Shown: positions 22,449-31,280 of the stretch, piece by piece
How the letters are laid out: each line of letters begins with the position of its first letter
Position numbering within the stretch: position 1 is the first letter of the stretch
Assembly (NCBI RefSeq): GCF_032854445.1
Contig: NC_088307.1
Coordinates: 1,800,001-1,864,000, forward strand
Reading direction: 5' to 3'
Source: Liolophura sinensis
Taxonomy: Eukaryota; Mollusca; Polyplacophora; Chitonida; Chitonidae
DNA length: 64,000 nt
Notes under the pieces: model-generated
What the model was told of the DNA's origin: nothing
Database searches by the model: none
Seen by the model: only the letters and a program-made list of their open reading frames with translations
Program-made: the position numbers and the translations under genes

Positions 22449-23726
22449 ATGGATGCATACGGACGCACGCTAAACCCCTTCAGAACACTCCGTAAGCCTC
22501 TCGGGGTACAAGGTGTACGGCAGTCCTTGGTCGTCAACAACAACCCGAGTATGATCGACCAGAATCAACAACTCTTGGTCCGCTTCCCCCAACCTCGGCG
22601 CAAATGACGTCATTGTGCCCGGTACCGTGCGCTTGGCCTTCTCGATCACGATCAATTCATCCCACCCGAACGCCATAGTGGTCGGGAATCTCGGACGCGC
22701 AGTAGTCAAGAAAACCACGATCAGAATCAGCGGGAATGAGGTAATCGACGACTCTGATGTGTTTCATTGCTACGGCGACTTATGACTGACCAAAAACGAA
22801 TGGCAGAATGCGGCCTACCAAGGCATCGGCAGCGAAAACATGCTTAAACTTCGAGTCGGAGCGGAGGACGCAAGTGACGACGATGCTGGAGAAAAGGCCA
22901 TCGCTCGCTCCTTTGGCAGCCGGTTTCACATCCCGCTAGACTTTGAGCTTCTAGATAGCCACCTGCCATTCTACCAGGCATGGCCGACCGACTGGAGTAC
23001 GAACTGACGTTCAACGATTACGGCCGGGTCATCCAGACAACAGACGATGCCGGCGCGACTTACACTATCGACAACATCAGCCTGGAGTTCGATATGGTCA
23101 CCGAAGAGGAGCTCGCTAGACAGATCCACACCCAGTTTACCGAGGGCGTCTCCATACTGTATGATCGCGTCCTCCGCCACCGAAAGTTTGTGAAGGACAA
23201 GTCTGATACTCTCTGGAACATAAACCTGAACACGCCCGCAAGAGCAACGAAGGGCATCCACATGCTGTTCGAAACTAAAGGAACCCCGTGGAAGAGGAGG
23301 TCGGAATCCTTCTACAACCCGAAGATCACCAAAGTAGAAGTCACAATAGAAGGGGTCCCCAATCAGCTGTACAGCCAGGGCATGCGGGCGTACCAGCAAT
23401 GGGGCGAGGTCCAGAAGTTCTTCGCCAGCTCACCCCTACGGAAGCGGGACCCTGAGGTGGCCAGGGTCGTAAAAGACTTAGGCCTGGCAAACGTCTCCCT
23501 TGAAGAGTTCTTGACGCACAAGCACGCCTTCTGGCTTGACCTTCAGCCAAGCGACGATGACGAGCTGCATGGCAGTGGGAGGCGCGTTCTGAACGCCAGC
23601 GAGGGGATTACGATACAGGTGACAAAAGAGAGAGAAGATCCCGGCGTGTTGAACGTATATCTATATGTGATCATGGACGCAAAACTGTACATCCAGAATG
23701 GTAGATTCGTTAGCGCGCTTTATTGA
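22449..23726 (+). pseudogene. Polinton major capsid protein, broken
   Basis: About 426 codons reading from ATG 22449 through three lesions: an extra base in a C run near 22586-22590, an in-frame TGA near 22784 where the neighbouring sequence predicts tryptophan, and a one-base shift near 22978. The last part, from 22980, is open to the stop at 23724-23726. Segments such as NLGRAVVKKTTIRISGNEV, FHIPLDFELLDSHLPFYQ and ASEGITIQV match my memory of the double-jelly-roll major capsid protein of Polintons, which builds the icosahedral shell. The ATPase remnant follows directly. Confidence 0.8.
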
Positions 23727-23945
23727 TGACGCCCACTGCGCCATTATTTGTGGGCAGACGAACTGCGGATAAACAGTCTTCGTGCTGGACCTGCATGAGG
23801 GCCCTTTCGGCGGTTTCTTTCATCACATTATGATCCTGTGCCCCACTCTTAAGCATAACGAGGCCTACCGGCGGCGATGAACAATCCGCATTCTAAGCTC
23901 CTGCTAATGACTGATACGCCCGGCACATTTAAGATTATATACTAG
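23727..23945 (+). pseudogene. Remnant of the FtsK/HerA-type packaging ATPase
   Basis: A short stretch right after the capsid gene reads CAIICGQTNCG, then a stop, then TVFVLDL: a P-loop whose lysine codon has become TAA (23770-23772). The frame continues with HHIMILCPTLKHNEAY, as expected for the region after Walker A, and stops. A different frame just downstream (KLLLMTDTPGTFKIIY, ending 23945) looks like the C-terminus of the same enzyme. If so, most of the gene, including Walker B, is deleted. The intact enzyme would pump DNA into the capsid. Confidence 0.65.
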
Positions 23946-23971
23946 ACGTAGGCGCCCCTTTCCAATGAAGC

Positions 23972-24574
23972 ATGGATACCGACGAGCTTATAATAGACGA
24001 GATTCTGGGCGCAGAGGAGGAGCCCGGCCGAAGCCAACAGCCCGGCCGAAGCCAACAGCCCGACCCCAGCCAACAAGATGATGCACGGCAGCTCAGGAAT
24101 AGGCTGGCGGCACTTGCGGTGGGTGAGCAGGCCAAGCGATATCTGGGAAAAGACTTAACAGTCGCTGAGATCGACGCCATGAGCGACGAAGACGTTGAAA
24201 TGTTGTACTCCCGGCACGAGGCTAAGCTCGGTGTGCGGATGGTTAACGGTCTTGGAGGTATGTTCTTGAGATCATATGTAAGGGCGGCCAGCTGGCTCCT
24301 ACCAATCCCACCCGAGAATCGACCAATGCTCATGGCACAGCTCGCCACCGAACCATTTGTTGAACAGGCGCTTAGCAGTGCTAGCTGCTGGCTATACTAC
24401 TGCAATGGTAAGTACTTAGCACCGTTAACCATGGAGGTGACCACTGCTGAGCACTGCTCATTTGAACACCACTGCTGTCCTAGAAATGAGGCGTATGATC
24501 CAGAGGAACATGAGTACAACGAATCCGGAAGGCCCGAAGGAAGCGGAGGGGGTGACAGCGGATTCTACGAATGA
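23972..24574 (+). CDS. Conserved Polinton protein, 200 aa
   Basis: Open frame from ATG 23972. The N-terminus is acidic with a short repeated GRSQQP motif (about 18-36). A helical core follows (DDARQLRNRLAALAVG and TVAEIDAMSDEDVEMLYSRHEAKLG), then a hydrophobic stretch and a cysteine/histidine-rich tail (HCSFEHHCCPR) and a glycine-rich end. I recall related proteins in Polintons of other invertebrates; function unknown. The next gene begins inside its 3' end in another frame (ATG 24510). Confidence 0.7.
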   Translation: MDTDELIIDEILGAEEEPGRSQQPGRSQQPDPSQQDDARQLRNRLAALAVGEQAKRYLGKDLTVAEIDAMSDEDVEMLYSRHEAKLGVRMVNGLGGMFLRSYVRAASWLLPIPPENRPMLMAQLATEPFVEQALSSASCWLYYCNGKYLAPLTMEVTTAEHCSFEHHCCPRNEAYDPEEHEYNESGRPEGSGGGDSGFYE

Positions 24575-25012
24575 CGGCCCTGCGAAGAATCCCAAAAAAG
24601 TCGCTGCGGGTCGAGCGGGTGCTGCAGCGAGAAAAGCCAAGGCTGAAAAGCTCTAAGGACGACCTTCGCGAGGCAAAGGCTGCTTTGCTTGACGCAGCTG
24701 ATTCCACCAAGAAAACAGCCGAAGGAACCGGATTCTACGCAGGAGGGGGGGGGGGGCACAGATTTTGCGAAGGAACCGGATTCTACGAAGGCACACCAAA
24801 TCACCCACTGGAGGGCGCCCCTGGCGTTATTAGGTGTTGGCAACCTTGCAGTGCTAGTGTTGCTACGCGTGTGGCGCAGCCGCTATACAGCACATGCACA
24901 AGGAGCAGATATCACGCCGCAAAAAGACATCACGCCGCAAGAGAAGAATCCCCATTTGAATACACGTCGCGACTCTTTCTATATAGAGCAGCATGTCTAC
25001 TCCACCCAGTGA
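24510..25012 (+). pseudogene. Basic Polinton protein with one membrane helix, frameshifted
   Basis: Starts at ATG 24510 within the end of the previous gene. The first part is lysine- and alanine-rich (PKKVAAGRAGAAARKAKAEKL). The frame then shifts near 24650 and again near 24725-24760, where a GGATTCTACG-containing segment is repeated and a G run occurs. The last part has a membrane helix (LALLGVGNLAVLVLLRV) and a basic C-terminus ending at 25012, overlapping the next start by 20 bp. The basic part could bind DNA inside the particle; this is inference. I recall similar small basic proteins in other Polintons. Confidence 0.6.
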
Positions 25013-25232
25013 CGGAAAAGTGCTAGTCAACGCGGCCTACCACGCCGCTGTGGTCTCTCTCCTGGCTACTGGGTACGCTCGTCTCGGCCAGATGTTCCTG
25101 AAAGGAGCCCTCCCGAAGCTGGACTTAACACCCCGTGACGTCGGCATGGTCATTGCAGATGTAGGCCTAGCCATGTTTTCGAAGGAACTGCTAATTAAAC
25201 AAGGGCTCCTTCCTCCCAATATAATCCAGTAG
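24993..25232 (+). CDS. Small Polinton membrane protein, 79 aa
   Basis: Intact frame from ATG 24993 to 25232, overlapping the preceding gene and separated by 2 bp from the next. Two hydrophobic segments (about 14-35 and 50-62) with an LPKLDLTPRDVG linker. It resembles small conserved Polinton ORFs of unknown role. The tight spacing suggests that it belongs to the central plus-strand block of structural genes. Confidence 0.7.
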   Translation: MSTPPSDGKVLVNAAYHAAVVSLLATGYARLGQMFLKGALPKLDLTPRDVGMVIADVGLAMFSKELLIKQGLLPPNIIQ

Positions 25233-25234
25233 TA

Positions 25235-25687
25235 ATGGCCTCCATCGCAATGATGATGGGCGGAGCCCTCGTAAACGCTTTGGCCTTCAGCGGGAGCAGC
25301 TATATGTTTTCGATGCTGAGGAGTTCTGGTGTCGACGAAGAGCGGAGGCGCCATGACCGCGCTGTAGAGCAGCTCCAAGCCGCCCAGGAAAAATGGGCCC
25401 GAAAGCGCATTGAGCGCTTGGACTGGATCAACGATGAACTCCGCCGCCAGGGCCACGCTGTCCAAACGTTCCGGGATGTCGACGCCGCAATCCTCGAGTA
25501 TTCTAGGGTCACGGGCAAAACTCTTACAAGCGACGCACGCGACGCACTGCTGGGCACAGAGCCACAGCTCTCCCATTTCTATGTGCCTAGTGTAGATCAA
25601 AAACACCGCGAGATGACCTTCGTCATCCTGGGAATGTGTGTGGTTGGGGGTGTGAGTTCGCAAAAAATCGCAAAACTCACCAAGTAA
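25235..25687 (+). CDS. Conserved Polinton protein, 150 aa
   Basis: Intact frame from ATG 25235. A hydrophobic N-terminal segment (about 3-27) is followed by a long charged helix (EERRRHDRAVEQLQAAQEKW), then RLDWINDELRRQGHAVQTF, and a hydrophobic C-terminal segment (about 125-140). The pattern is conserved among Polintons as I remember them; function unknown. It is followed by the integrase. Confidence 0.75.
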   Translation: MASIAMMMGGALVNALAFSGSSYMFSMLRSSGVDEERRRHDRAVEQLQAAQEKWARKRIERLDWINDELRRQGHAVQTFRDVDAAILEYSRVTGKTLTSDARDALLGTEPQLSHFYVPSVDQKHREMTFVILGMCVVGGVSSQKIAKLTK

Positions 25688-25854
25688 TCCGAACTGACTG
25701 TGCCGGACTCACCATCGAGCTCCTCGCCGTATGGCAGGCACCATCTTAGTAGTGAGGTGGTTCTGCGCACGCAAATACGCCGCGACGATTAACATCTTTT
25801 TCGTCGCAAATCTGTTAGAGGGCTGCTAGAATACCTTGATGACAAGGCTAGTAG

Positions 25855-26787
25855 GTGTCTACTCGCCTGGCAAATATCTACTACAGCCCTCGTGGGTACT
25901 GGAAGGGTCTCGCGGCCATCCAGAAAGATGTGGTCTGGGCCTGGCTGAAAAAGCAGGCTATCTGGCAGATATACCTGCCCCGTCCCAGAAAAATACCAAG
26001 GCCTATGTTCGATGTTTCCACGCCGACTGACATCCACCAAGCCGATCGTCTATTTCTACTACATAATCGGCGAGGCCGGAAGCTGACAGTTGTTGATGTC
26101 GCTTCTCGCTACAAGGAGGCGGAACCTCTGGCTACTAAAGATTCCAAAGAAGTCGCTGATGCTCTCTCTCGCATTTACAAGCAGGACCCCTGAGATGGCT
26201 GAAGCTTCTCCAAGTTGACCCTGGACGCGAGTTCATGGTGCGGTGAGCCAACTGCTGGCCAAACACGATGTCACAGTCCGCCGAGGCCGCGTGGATATCC
26301 ACCGAGACCAAGGCATAATGGAGCGTTTCAACCGTACTCTGGCTGAGCGGCTCTTTGGACATCAGTACGCCCAGGAGATGCGCCTCCCCCCCCCCCCACC
26401 CCCGAAATCGCTCTACTGAATGGGTGGCTCGGTTGCCCTCTGTTGTGGCCGCTCTGAATAACGAGACAACGAGACTGATCGGTAAAAAGCCGAAAGACGC
26501 CATCAAGGCAAAAGGGGTGCCCCATAATCCTTCCTTGACGGTTCCAGGTCGTCCCGTTGGGCTTAGTGAGCGGAAGATCCCGGAGGGTGTTGGCGTTCGT
26601 TATCTCTACCAGCCTGGAGAGCTGGAGGATATATCGGCTGGGGCGCTCTGTCACAAAGCCTAATGAGCCCGTGCTGTACTATCTACACGATACGTCGGAT
26701 GGCCCGCGACGGGGCTTCGTTCGTGAAGAGTTGCTTATAGTGCTTCCCGATACTCAGCTTCCCCCGGATGGGGTTCTACGGCGCTAG
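25855..26787 (+). pseudogene. Polinton integrase (retroviral type), broken
   Basis: Three overlapping frames make up one integrase. The N-terminal part reads IYYSPRGYWKGLAAIQ. The catalytic core shows the DDE triad: first D in DIHQADRLFLLH, second D in LQVDPGREF, and E in DQGIMERFNRTLAERL. The C-terminal part, after GVGVRYLYQPGE, has a small beta-rich domain and ends at 26787. Frameshifts lie near 26190, 26390 (a C run) and 26640, and short segments appear deleted from the N-terminal part and the core. The intact enzyme would insert the element and create the 6-bp duplication. Its end overlaps the convergent polymerase gene by 4 bp. Confidence 0.88.
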
Positions 26788-29700
26788 TAGTTCCTCGATG
26801 AGGACGCCCATCCCGCGGGCGCCGCATCTCTATGGCCGTAAGCCAGGGTGTGGACACCATCTTCGGCGATCCAGCGCTTACTATCGAAGGGGGACAGTGA
26901 GACCTTATGGAGGTGCTGTCCGTAGATATGGTGGCGCTCTGATCGCAGCACGTCCATACCGTGACGGAAGATCTTCTTCTCGACGAGGGCCTCTTTGTAC
27001 TGCTTATGGCGGATGTGCTTTTCCACAACACCCTTTTTCACGTCCTTGGCCTTCTTTATTTTGACTCCGCCGGGCGTCCAGAATGGAGTACATCTTGGGA
27101 CGCAGACCTATGTATCGGCGATCGGCCGCCCCTCGCACTCGTCCTTCATTTCCCCAAGACCTTTATATTTGCTACGCTGTGCAGGGGGTGGTCTTGTGGG
27201 TAATCTGAGGTGTCGTACAGGTTTGCATTTTCAGCCATATCCCTATAAACATCATCAGTCTGAATCTCGAGTAGCAGCCTATCCGTGTCAGTGTAGAGGA
27301 GCTGGCAGCGCTCTCCGTACTGGGCCTTCATGTGGTTGTAGTAGAAGTCGTACATCAGGTGCTTGGAGAGATCTAGAATGCTCATGCCCACGTAGATAGG
27401 TCGGTTTAGGACTAGACGGGTCTTATGCATCTGAATCGCTGCGAGGTCAACATCAAATATGTTTACCCGTGCGAAGCTCGGGCTGGCTATCAAGCGTCGG
27501 AGCTTGTCGTCTTCTCCAGAGCGTACCAGTTTGACGTCCACACGCTTCCGAAGGTTCTCCATAGTTTTTCCGAAGACCGAGTTGTTCATTAGCTTGTACA
27601 GGTCCTTCTCGAATTTACTCGCGGCCGTTTTTCGGAGCTCGGTGTTCATCCTGATATAGGGTTCCATCCAAGGGCTCTGGGCGAATCTCAGGGCCCGGTG
27701 AACCTTTGTCAGGCGCATTCCCAGAGATAGATACAGCTGTAGGTTCCGGTAGTGCAGGACGTACCGTTCCTTGTTGCGGAAGTTGGGGACCAGCTTTTCG
27801 ACCTCGATGGGTGCTTTCTTGCCAAGAAGGCCGTGATGATAGTCTGACATCCACTCCTTCTGGACCACCAGATGCTCCGGGGCTAATGGGTAGCCGTTAT
27901 GTGCGTTATGTGGGCCGGCCGGATACTCTAGGTCGACCTCGAGGATGTAACCGGAAGGACTGTCGTGGGGGTGGGTAACAATTGTTTCACCGAGACGCCG
28001 CGCGTCATCTACCCGCTGGAAGCCGCCCGTTGGAAGGAACTGACTCATAGCCCAGCCATATAGATTATTGGCGTCTAGGTATTGGATGTAGCTGTTGGAC
28101 TTTCGGGTTTGTATTCCTCCACCTGCGGATTATTGGCTTTGGCGTATCGCTTACTTACCATGGAGATACCTCCTCGCAACCCCTTCTCATTGAAGGGATC
28201 TTGGTCACAGTCCGTCAACAGCTCCAGCTCTACCCCGGTCTTCTTGAACAGCGCATCCCACGAGAGACCTGGGCTCGTAAAGTAGTGAGCTGGGTCCAAT
28301 CCATACTGCTCTAAACAAGTCTTCCGGAAGGCCTCAAACACATCAGCCAATAGATGGCAGTAAAGGTCTGTGTAGTCCCCCAGATTGGTGCAGTCAAATG
28401 CCTTCCATACCTGTTTTGCATGGATGTAGTCTGTAGTCCTCATCGCTAATGCCTCCGACTTTGAGCTTACTGTAGAAAACCCTTTTAGATGGGAGGCTGG
28501 GCTCGTCGAAGCGCTCCCAGGAGCAAATATACTCATAGGGGTAGACGCCCTTGCGCATGAGTAACTTACGTTTTTCTTAGGCAGGCTCATACCGGGCTGT
28601 GATGTGGAAAGCCTCAGGTTTGTTGGCCTCTACCAGATTGTCAAGGGAAGCCGGTAAGAATTGAACGCTGTCGATGAAGCGGAGCTTGCCCCAGCGAGAA
28701 GGAGATGTACTTTTCCGTGTTGTTGGGGATGCAGGAGATGCGGCCCTCCACCTTACTTATGGCTTGCATTAGGAGGTGCCGTCGTAGCCCCGTAGGTTGT
28801 GGAAGACTACCGGTATGGCTGTCTTGGGACCCAGCCGCAACTTTAGGTTGCATACGTTATGGGCCGCGCCTCTGTACTTGCCGGTGATATGGCAGTGATC
28901 GCGCACAGAATCGACGCCTAGAGGCTTCTCACACACGTGACAGGTTGTGGCGTTGTTGTGGGCCTGCCAGTCCTGGGGAGTCATCCTCATGGCTATAGGG
29001 TTGGGTAAAACATTTTTGATTTCCCGCTCCTCCTGTTGGAGAGGTCTGAGGAAGTGTTCCGTCGCTTTAGGGCCTCTGTATTCCACGGGGCGTTTTGTGT
29101 GGCCGTCGCAACGCACCACAACATAGCAGTAACTGCAGGGCTCGTGGGCGGCGGGCCTTCAACCTTTTTGGTCAGAGCCTCGAAGTCGACATATATGATG
29201 AACGGCGCCGGTAGCTGTTTGTGGTGGTTCTGGAAGGAGAACTTGTTTTCCCCTTCCTGGGGCATCTCCACCCTCACCGCCGTCTGGCCAATCCCTCGGC
29301 ATTCCGGCTTATGCGCCTCTAGCAGGTCCTCCCTTTTGTAGCCGTGTAGGCAGCGCTCGCAGAAGTGTTTGCGATTTGGCGCCTTACCTTCTTGGTATTG
29401 GAGCCGATTGAGATCTTTTATCCACGTATAATGGAATTTGCCTGCCTTCTCGATCAGCAGCAGATTGATTCGTGGCGTGTCGCCGGGCTGCTTGCTGAGA
29501 CGATGCACGATCACACCCTTGTCCCACCCGAACACGTTGATGGCGAGATCGTTCTTTTCCTCCACTTTAGGGATCTGAGAGATGGGCGTGGGGGCGTCGA
29601 TCCCCCCAAAGTCAAGACCATCATTGGTGGGATACTTTGTTGGTCTCTGAGGGTCCCGGGCGGCTGGAAATAAGGCAGACCGGAGTGCCCATCGGAGGCA

Positions 29701-30452
29701 GTCGTCGTCTTTGTTCTTCACGTTGATGACTGCTTTCTTGTTACTCACAGCTGCTGGTAGGGGATGTAGGACCCGCCTTTCAGCGGCTGATACCTTGCAA
29801 TGTCAAGCCAGAGTGTTTGCACGCTGTTTTCAGCCCACCCTGACCCTCGCTGCGTCCATTTTTCTAGCGCCTCCTGGATGGTGGGGAAGACCTTATCTAC
29901 AGCCCCGTCAATGTCACCGACCTCTAGGAGGGCCTCTTGTTTGCTGCGGAGTACTGGGCTGGTATACTCTTCATTGCCATCGGCGTGGGCCTTTCGCAGC
30001 TGAACCCTGAGGCCTAGTTGGAACTTAACCCCGTTGAGTGCCAGGATCTCTTCTTCTAGCTTCTGGCAAATACTGGCTCGAATTTCTTCTAAGAAGGCTA
30101 CGGGGTCCGCCCAAACACCTTCGGGTACGCCCATCTGCCAGACCCGGAGGAGATTCTTTATGGCCCTTCGGCTGTTAATGAATTCTAGTTTCTTTTCACC
30201 CTGTATTCCACCTAGCAATTCATCCAACTCCTCGTTACTGAGGAAGTTCTTGTTGTCTTGCTTCAACTCCTCGTTACTTCGGGAGTTCTTGCTGTCTTCC
30301 AGCCTCTTCCACTCAGCCACAGCTGTTTTATGCCTGTCGAGGATCCCCTGCAGTTCTTCCAAGGCAATGCGGGACCGTGGGTACTTGGGCCGTACACCTA
30401 GGAGCGTCTCAAACTCCTCCCGTAGTGCTCGCGTTTTTTGATGGTGCCTCAT
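26784..30452 (-). pseudogene. Protein-primed family B DNA polymerase, broken
   Basis: About 1220 codons from ATG 30450-30452 down to 26784, in at least six frame pieces. The N-terminal piece (30452-29745) is charged and helical. The next starts near 29748 with SNKKAVINVKNKDDDCLRWA and reaches exonuclease motif I (YVDFEAL). A zinc-binding stretch (CHVCEKPL, then RDHCHITGKYRG) and exonuclease motif II (FHNLRGYDG) follow near 28780-28960; exonuclease motif III (YTDLYCHLLADV) lies near 28340. The polymerase domain has motif A EVDLEYP, motif B KLMNNSVFGKTMENL and motif C YTDTDRLLLEI. The intact enzyme would replicate the linear genome from a protein primer bound to the inverted repeats. Frameshifts and stops make it non-functional. 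Confidence 0.92.
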
Positions 30453-31070
30453 TGTACGCGCCGTATGCCTAGTGGCGATGCCTCACTAATATGAAATTTC
30501 GATAGCCGCCAGCTGTTTGTACTCGCCGTTGTGCAATATCGTCGTATGCCTAGTGGTGTCTCTCTAATATGAAATTTCGATAGCCGCCAGCCGTTTGAAC
30601 TCGTCCAAGAAAGCCTTGCGCCTCCGCTGCCTTTCACGCGTCTGGACATTATGATATCCACAGGCCCCGCGAAGCCGAAATTGGTTTTTAACGCCCCGAC
30701 CACAGCGAATACATGGCTGGGTGCCAGGACCTTTCCGCAGACGGTATAGGTGGAAGCCCCCAGACAACTCTTACCACAGAGCTCCGTGGAGCCGATGAGA
30801 AGCCACCGGCAATTATTGAGACTCTTTGGCATGTTGTCTTGCTTCCCAGCCGTTTCATACCTGTCGAGGAACCCCTGCAATTTTTCCAAGGCAATGCAGG
30901 GCCGTGGGTACCTGGGCCGCACGACTATGAGCGTCTCATACTCCTCCCGTAGTGCTCGTGCTTCTTGGTGATTGGTCATTGTACGCGCCGTTGTGCAATA
31001 TCGCCGTATGCCTAGTTGCGATGTCTCTCTAATATGAAATTTCGATAGCCGCCAGACCCTCCGCTGGGGA
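30453..31070. repeat. Tandemly duplicated segments inside the right Polinton end
   Basis: A segment ending in TATGAAATTTCGATAGCCGC occurs three times (near 30490, 30572 and 31033), each preceded by a CGCCGTATGCCTAGT-like stretch. In addition, the first 45 or so codons of the polymerase gene have a diverged copy starting at 30979. The region therefore grew by local duplication. Confidence 0.8.
30564..30979 (-). pseudogene. Zinc-binding small Polinton protein fused to a duplicated polymerase start
   Basis: ATG 30977-30979 opens a frame whose first 45 residues (ARALREEYETL region) are a diverged copy of the polymerase N-terminus at 30452. It then continues into unrelated sequence with cysteines (CRWLLIGSTELCGKSC). 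In another frame the sequence goes on with CIRCGRGVKNQFRLRGACGYHN, then a very basic RERQRRRKAF stretch, ending at 30564. Read together this is a cysteine-rich, probably zinc-binding basic protein of about 130 residues interrupted by a frameshift. DNA binding is plausible. Whether the fused start is original or a product of the duplication is unclear. Confidence 0.5.
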
Positions 31071-31273
31071 GCTGGGGGCCTCTATTTGTTCTGGGGAGGG
31101 CCCCAAGGGGAGGGTGCGCCAGAACCTATAGTGTGTATACGCCTCGAGATGGGGCTGGGAGCCCCTATTTGAGGGGAGGGTGTTTAGGGAATGGGGGGTT
31201 GGGAGCCTCTATTTGTTATGGGGAGGGCCCCAAGGGGGGGGGGGGGCGCCAGAACCTATACTCTGCATACTAC
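31071..31273 (-). repeat. Polinton terminal inverted repeat, right
   Basis: About 203 bp, inverted partner of 17323-17530, ending CTGCATACTAC at the junction with the inner LINE. Confidence 0.9.
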
Positions 31274-31279
31274 TTTAGG
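31274..31279. repeat. Polinton target-site duplication, right
   Basis: TTTAGG, identical to 17317-17322. See the left copy for the one-base ambiguity. Confidence 0.85.
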
Positions 31280-31280
31280 T

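Larger units (their letters stand above)
17323..31273. mobile_element. Polinton/Maverick element (integrated virus-like transposon)
   Basis: A 13.95-kb element with inverted ends beginning AGTAGTATGCAG, a 5-6 bp target duplication and the hallmark set: protein-primed DNA polymerase B, retroviral-type integrase, major capsid protein, probable penton-like protein and a remnant of the packaging ATPase. It is more GC-rich than its surroundings. Genes are packed as a left minus-strand block, a central plus-strand block and a right minus-strand block. Many genes are broken. The maturation protease was not found. Length is at the short end for the family, in keeping with internal deletions. It lies in an inner LINE, whose ORF1 is to the right and ORF2 to the left. 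Confidence 0.93.

Noticed and set aside
22424-22543. Upstream extension of the 212-aa Polinton gene
   Set aside because: It would run across the start of the divergent capsid gene and adds no recognisable sequence; the downstream ATGs fit better.
17323-31273. Prophage or bacterial contamination as the explanation for the dense gene cluster
   Set aside because: Inverted repeats, a target duplication inside an animal LINE and the polymerase/integrase/capsid set identify a Polinton; the flanks on both sides are the same LINE.
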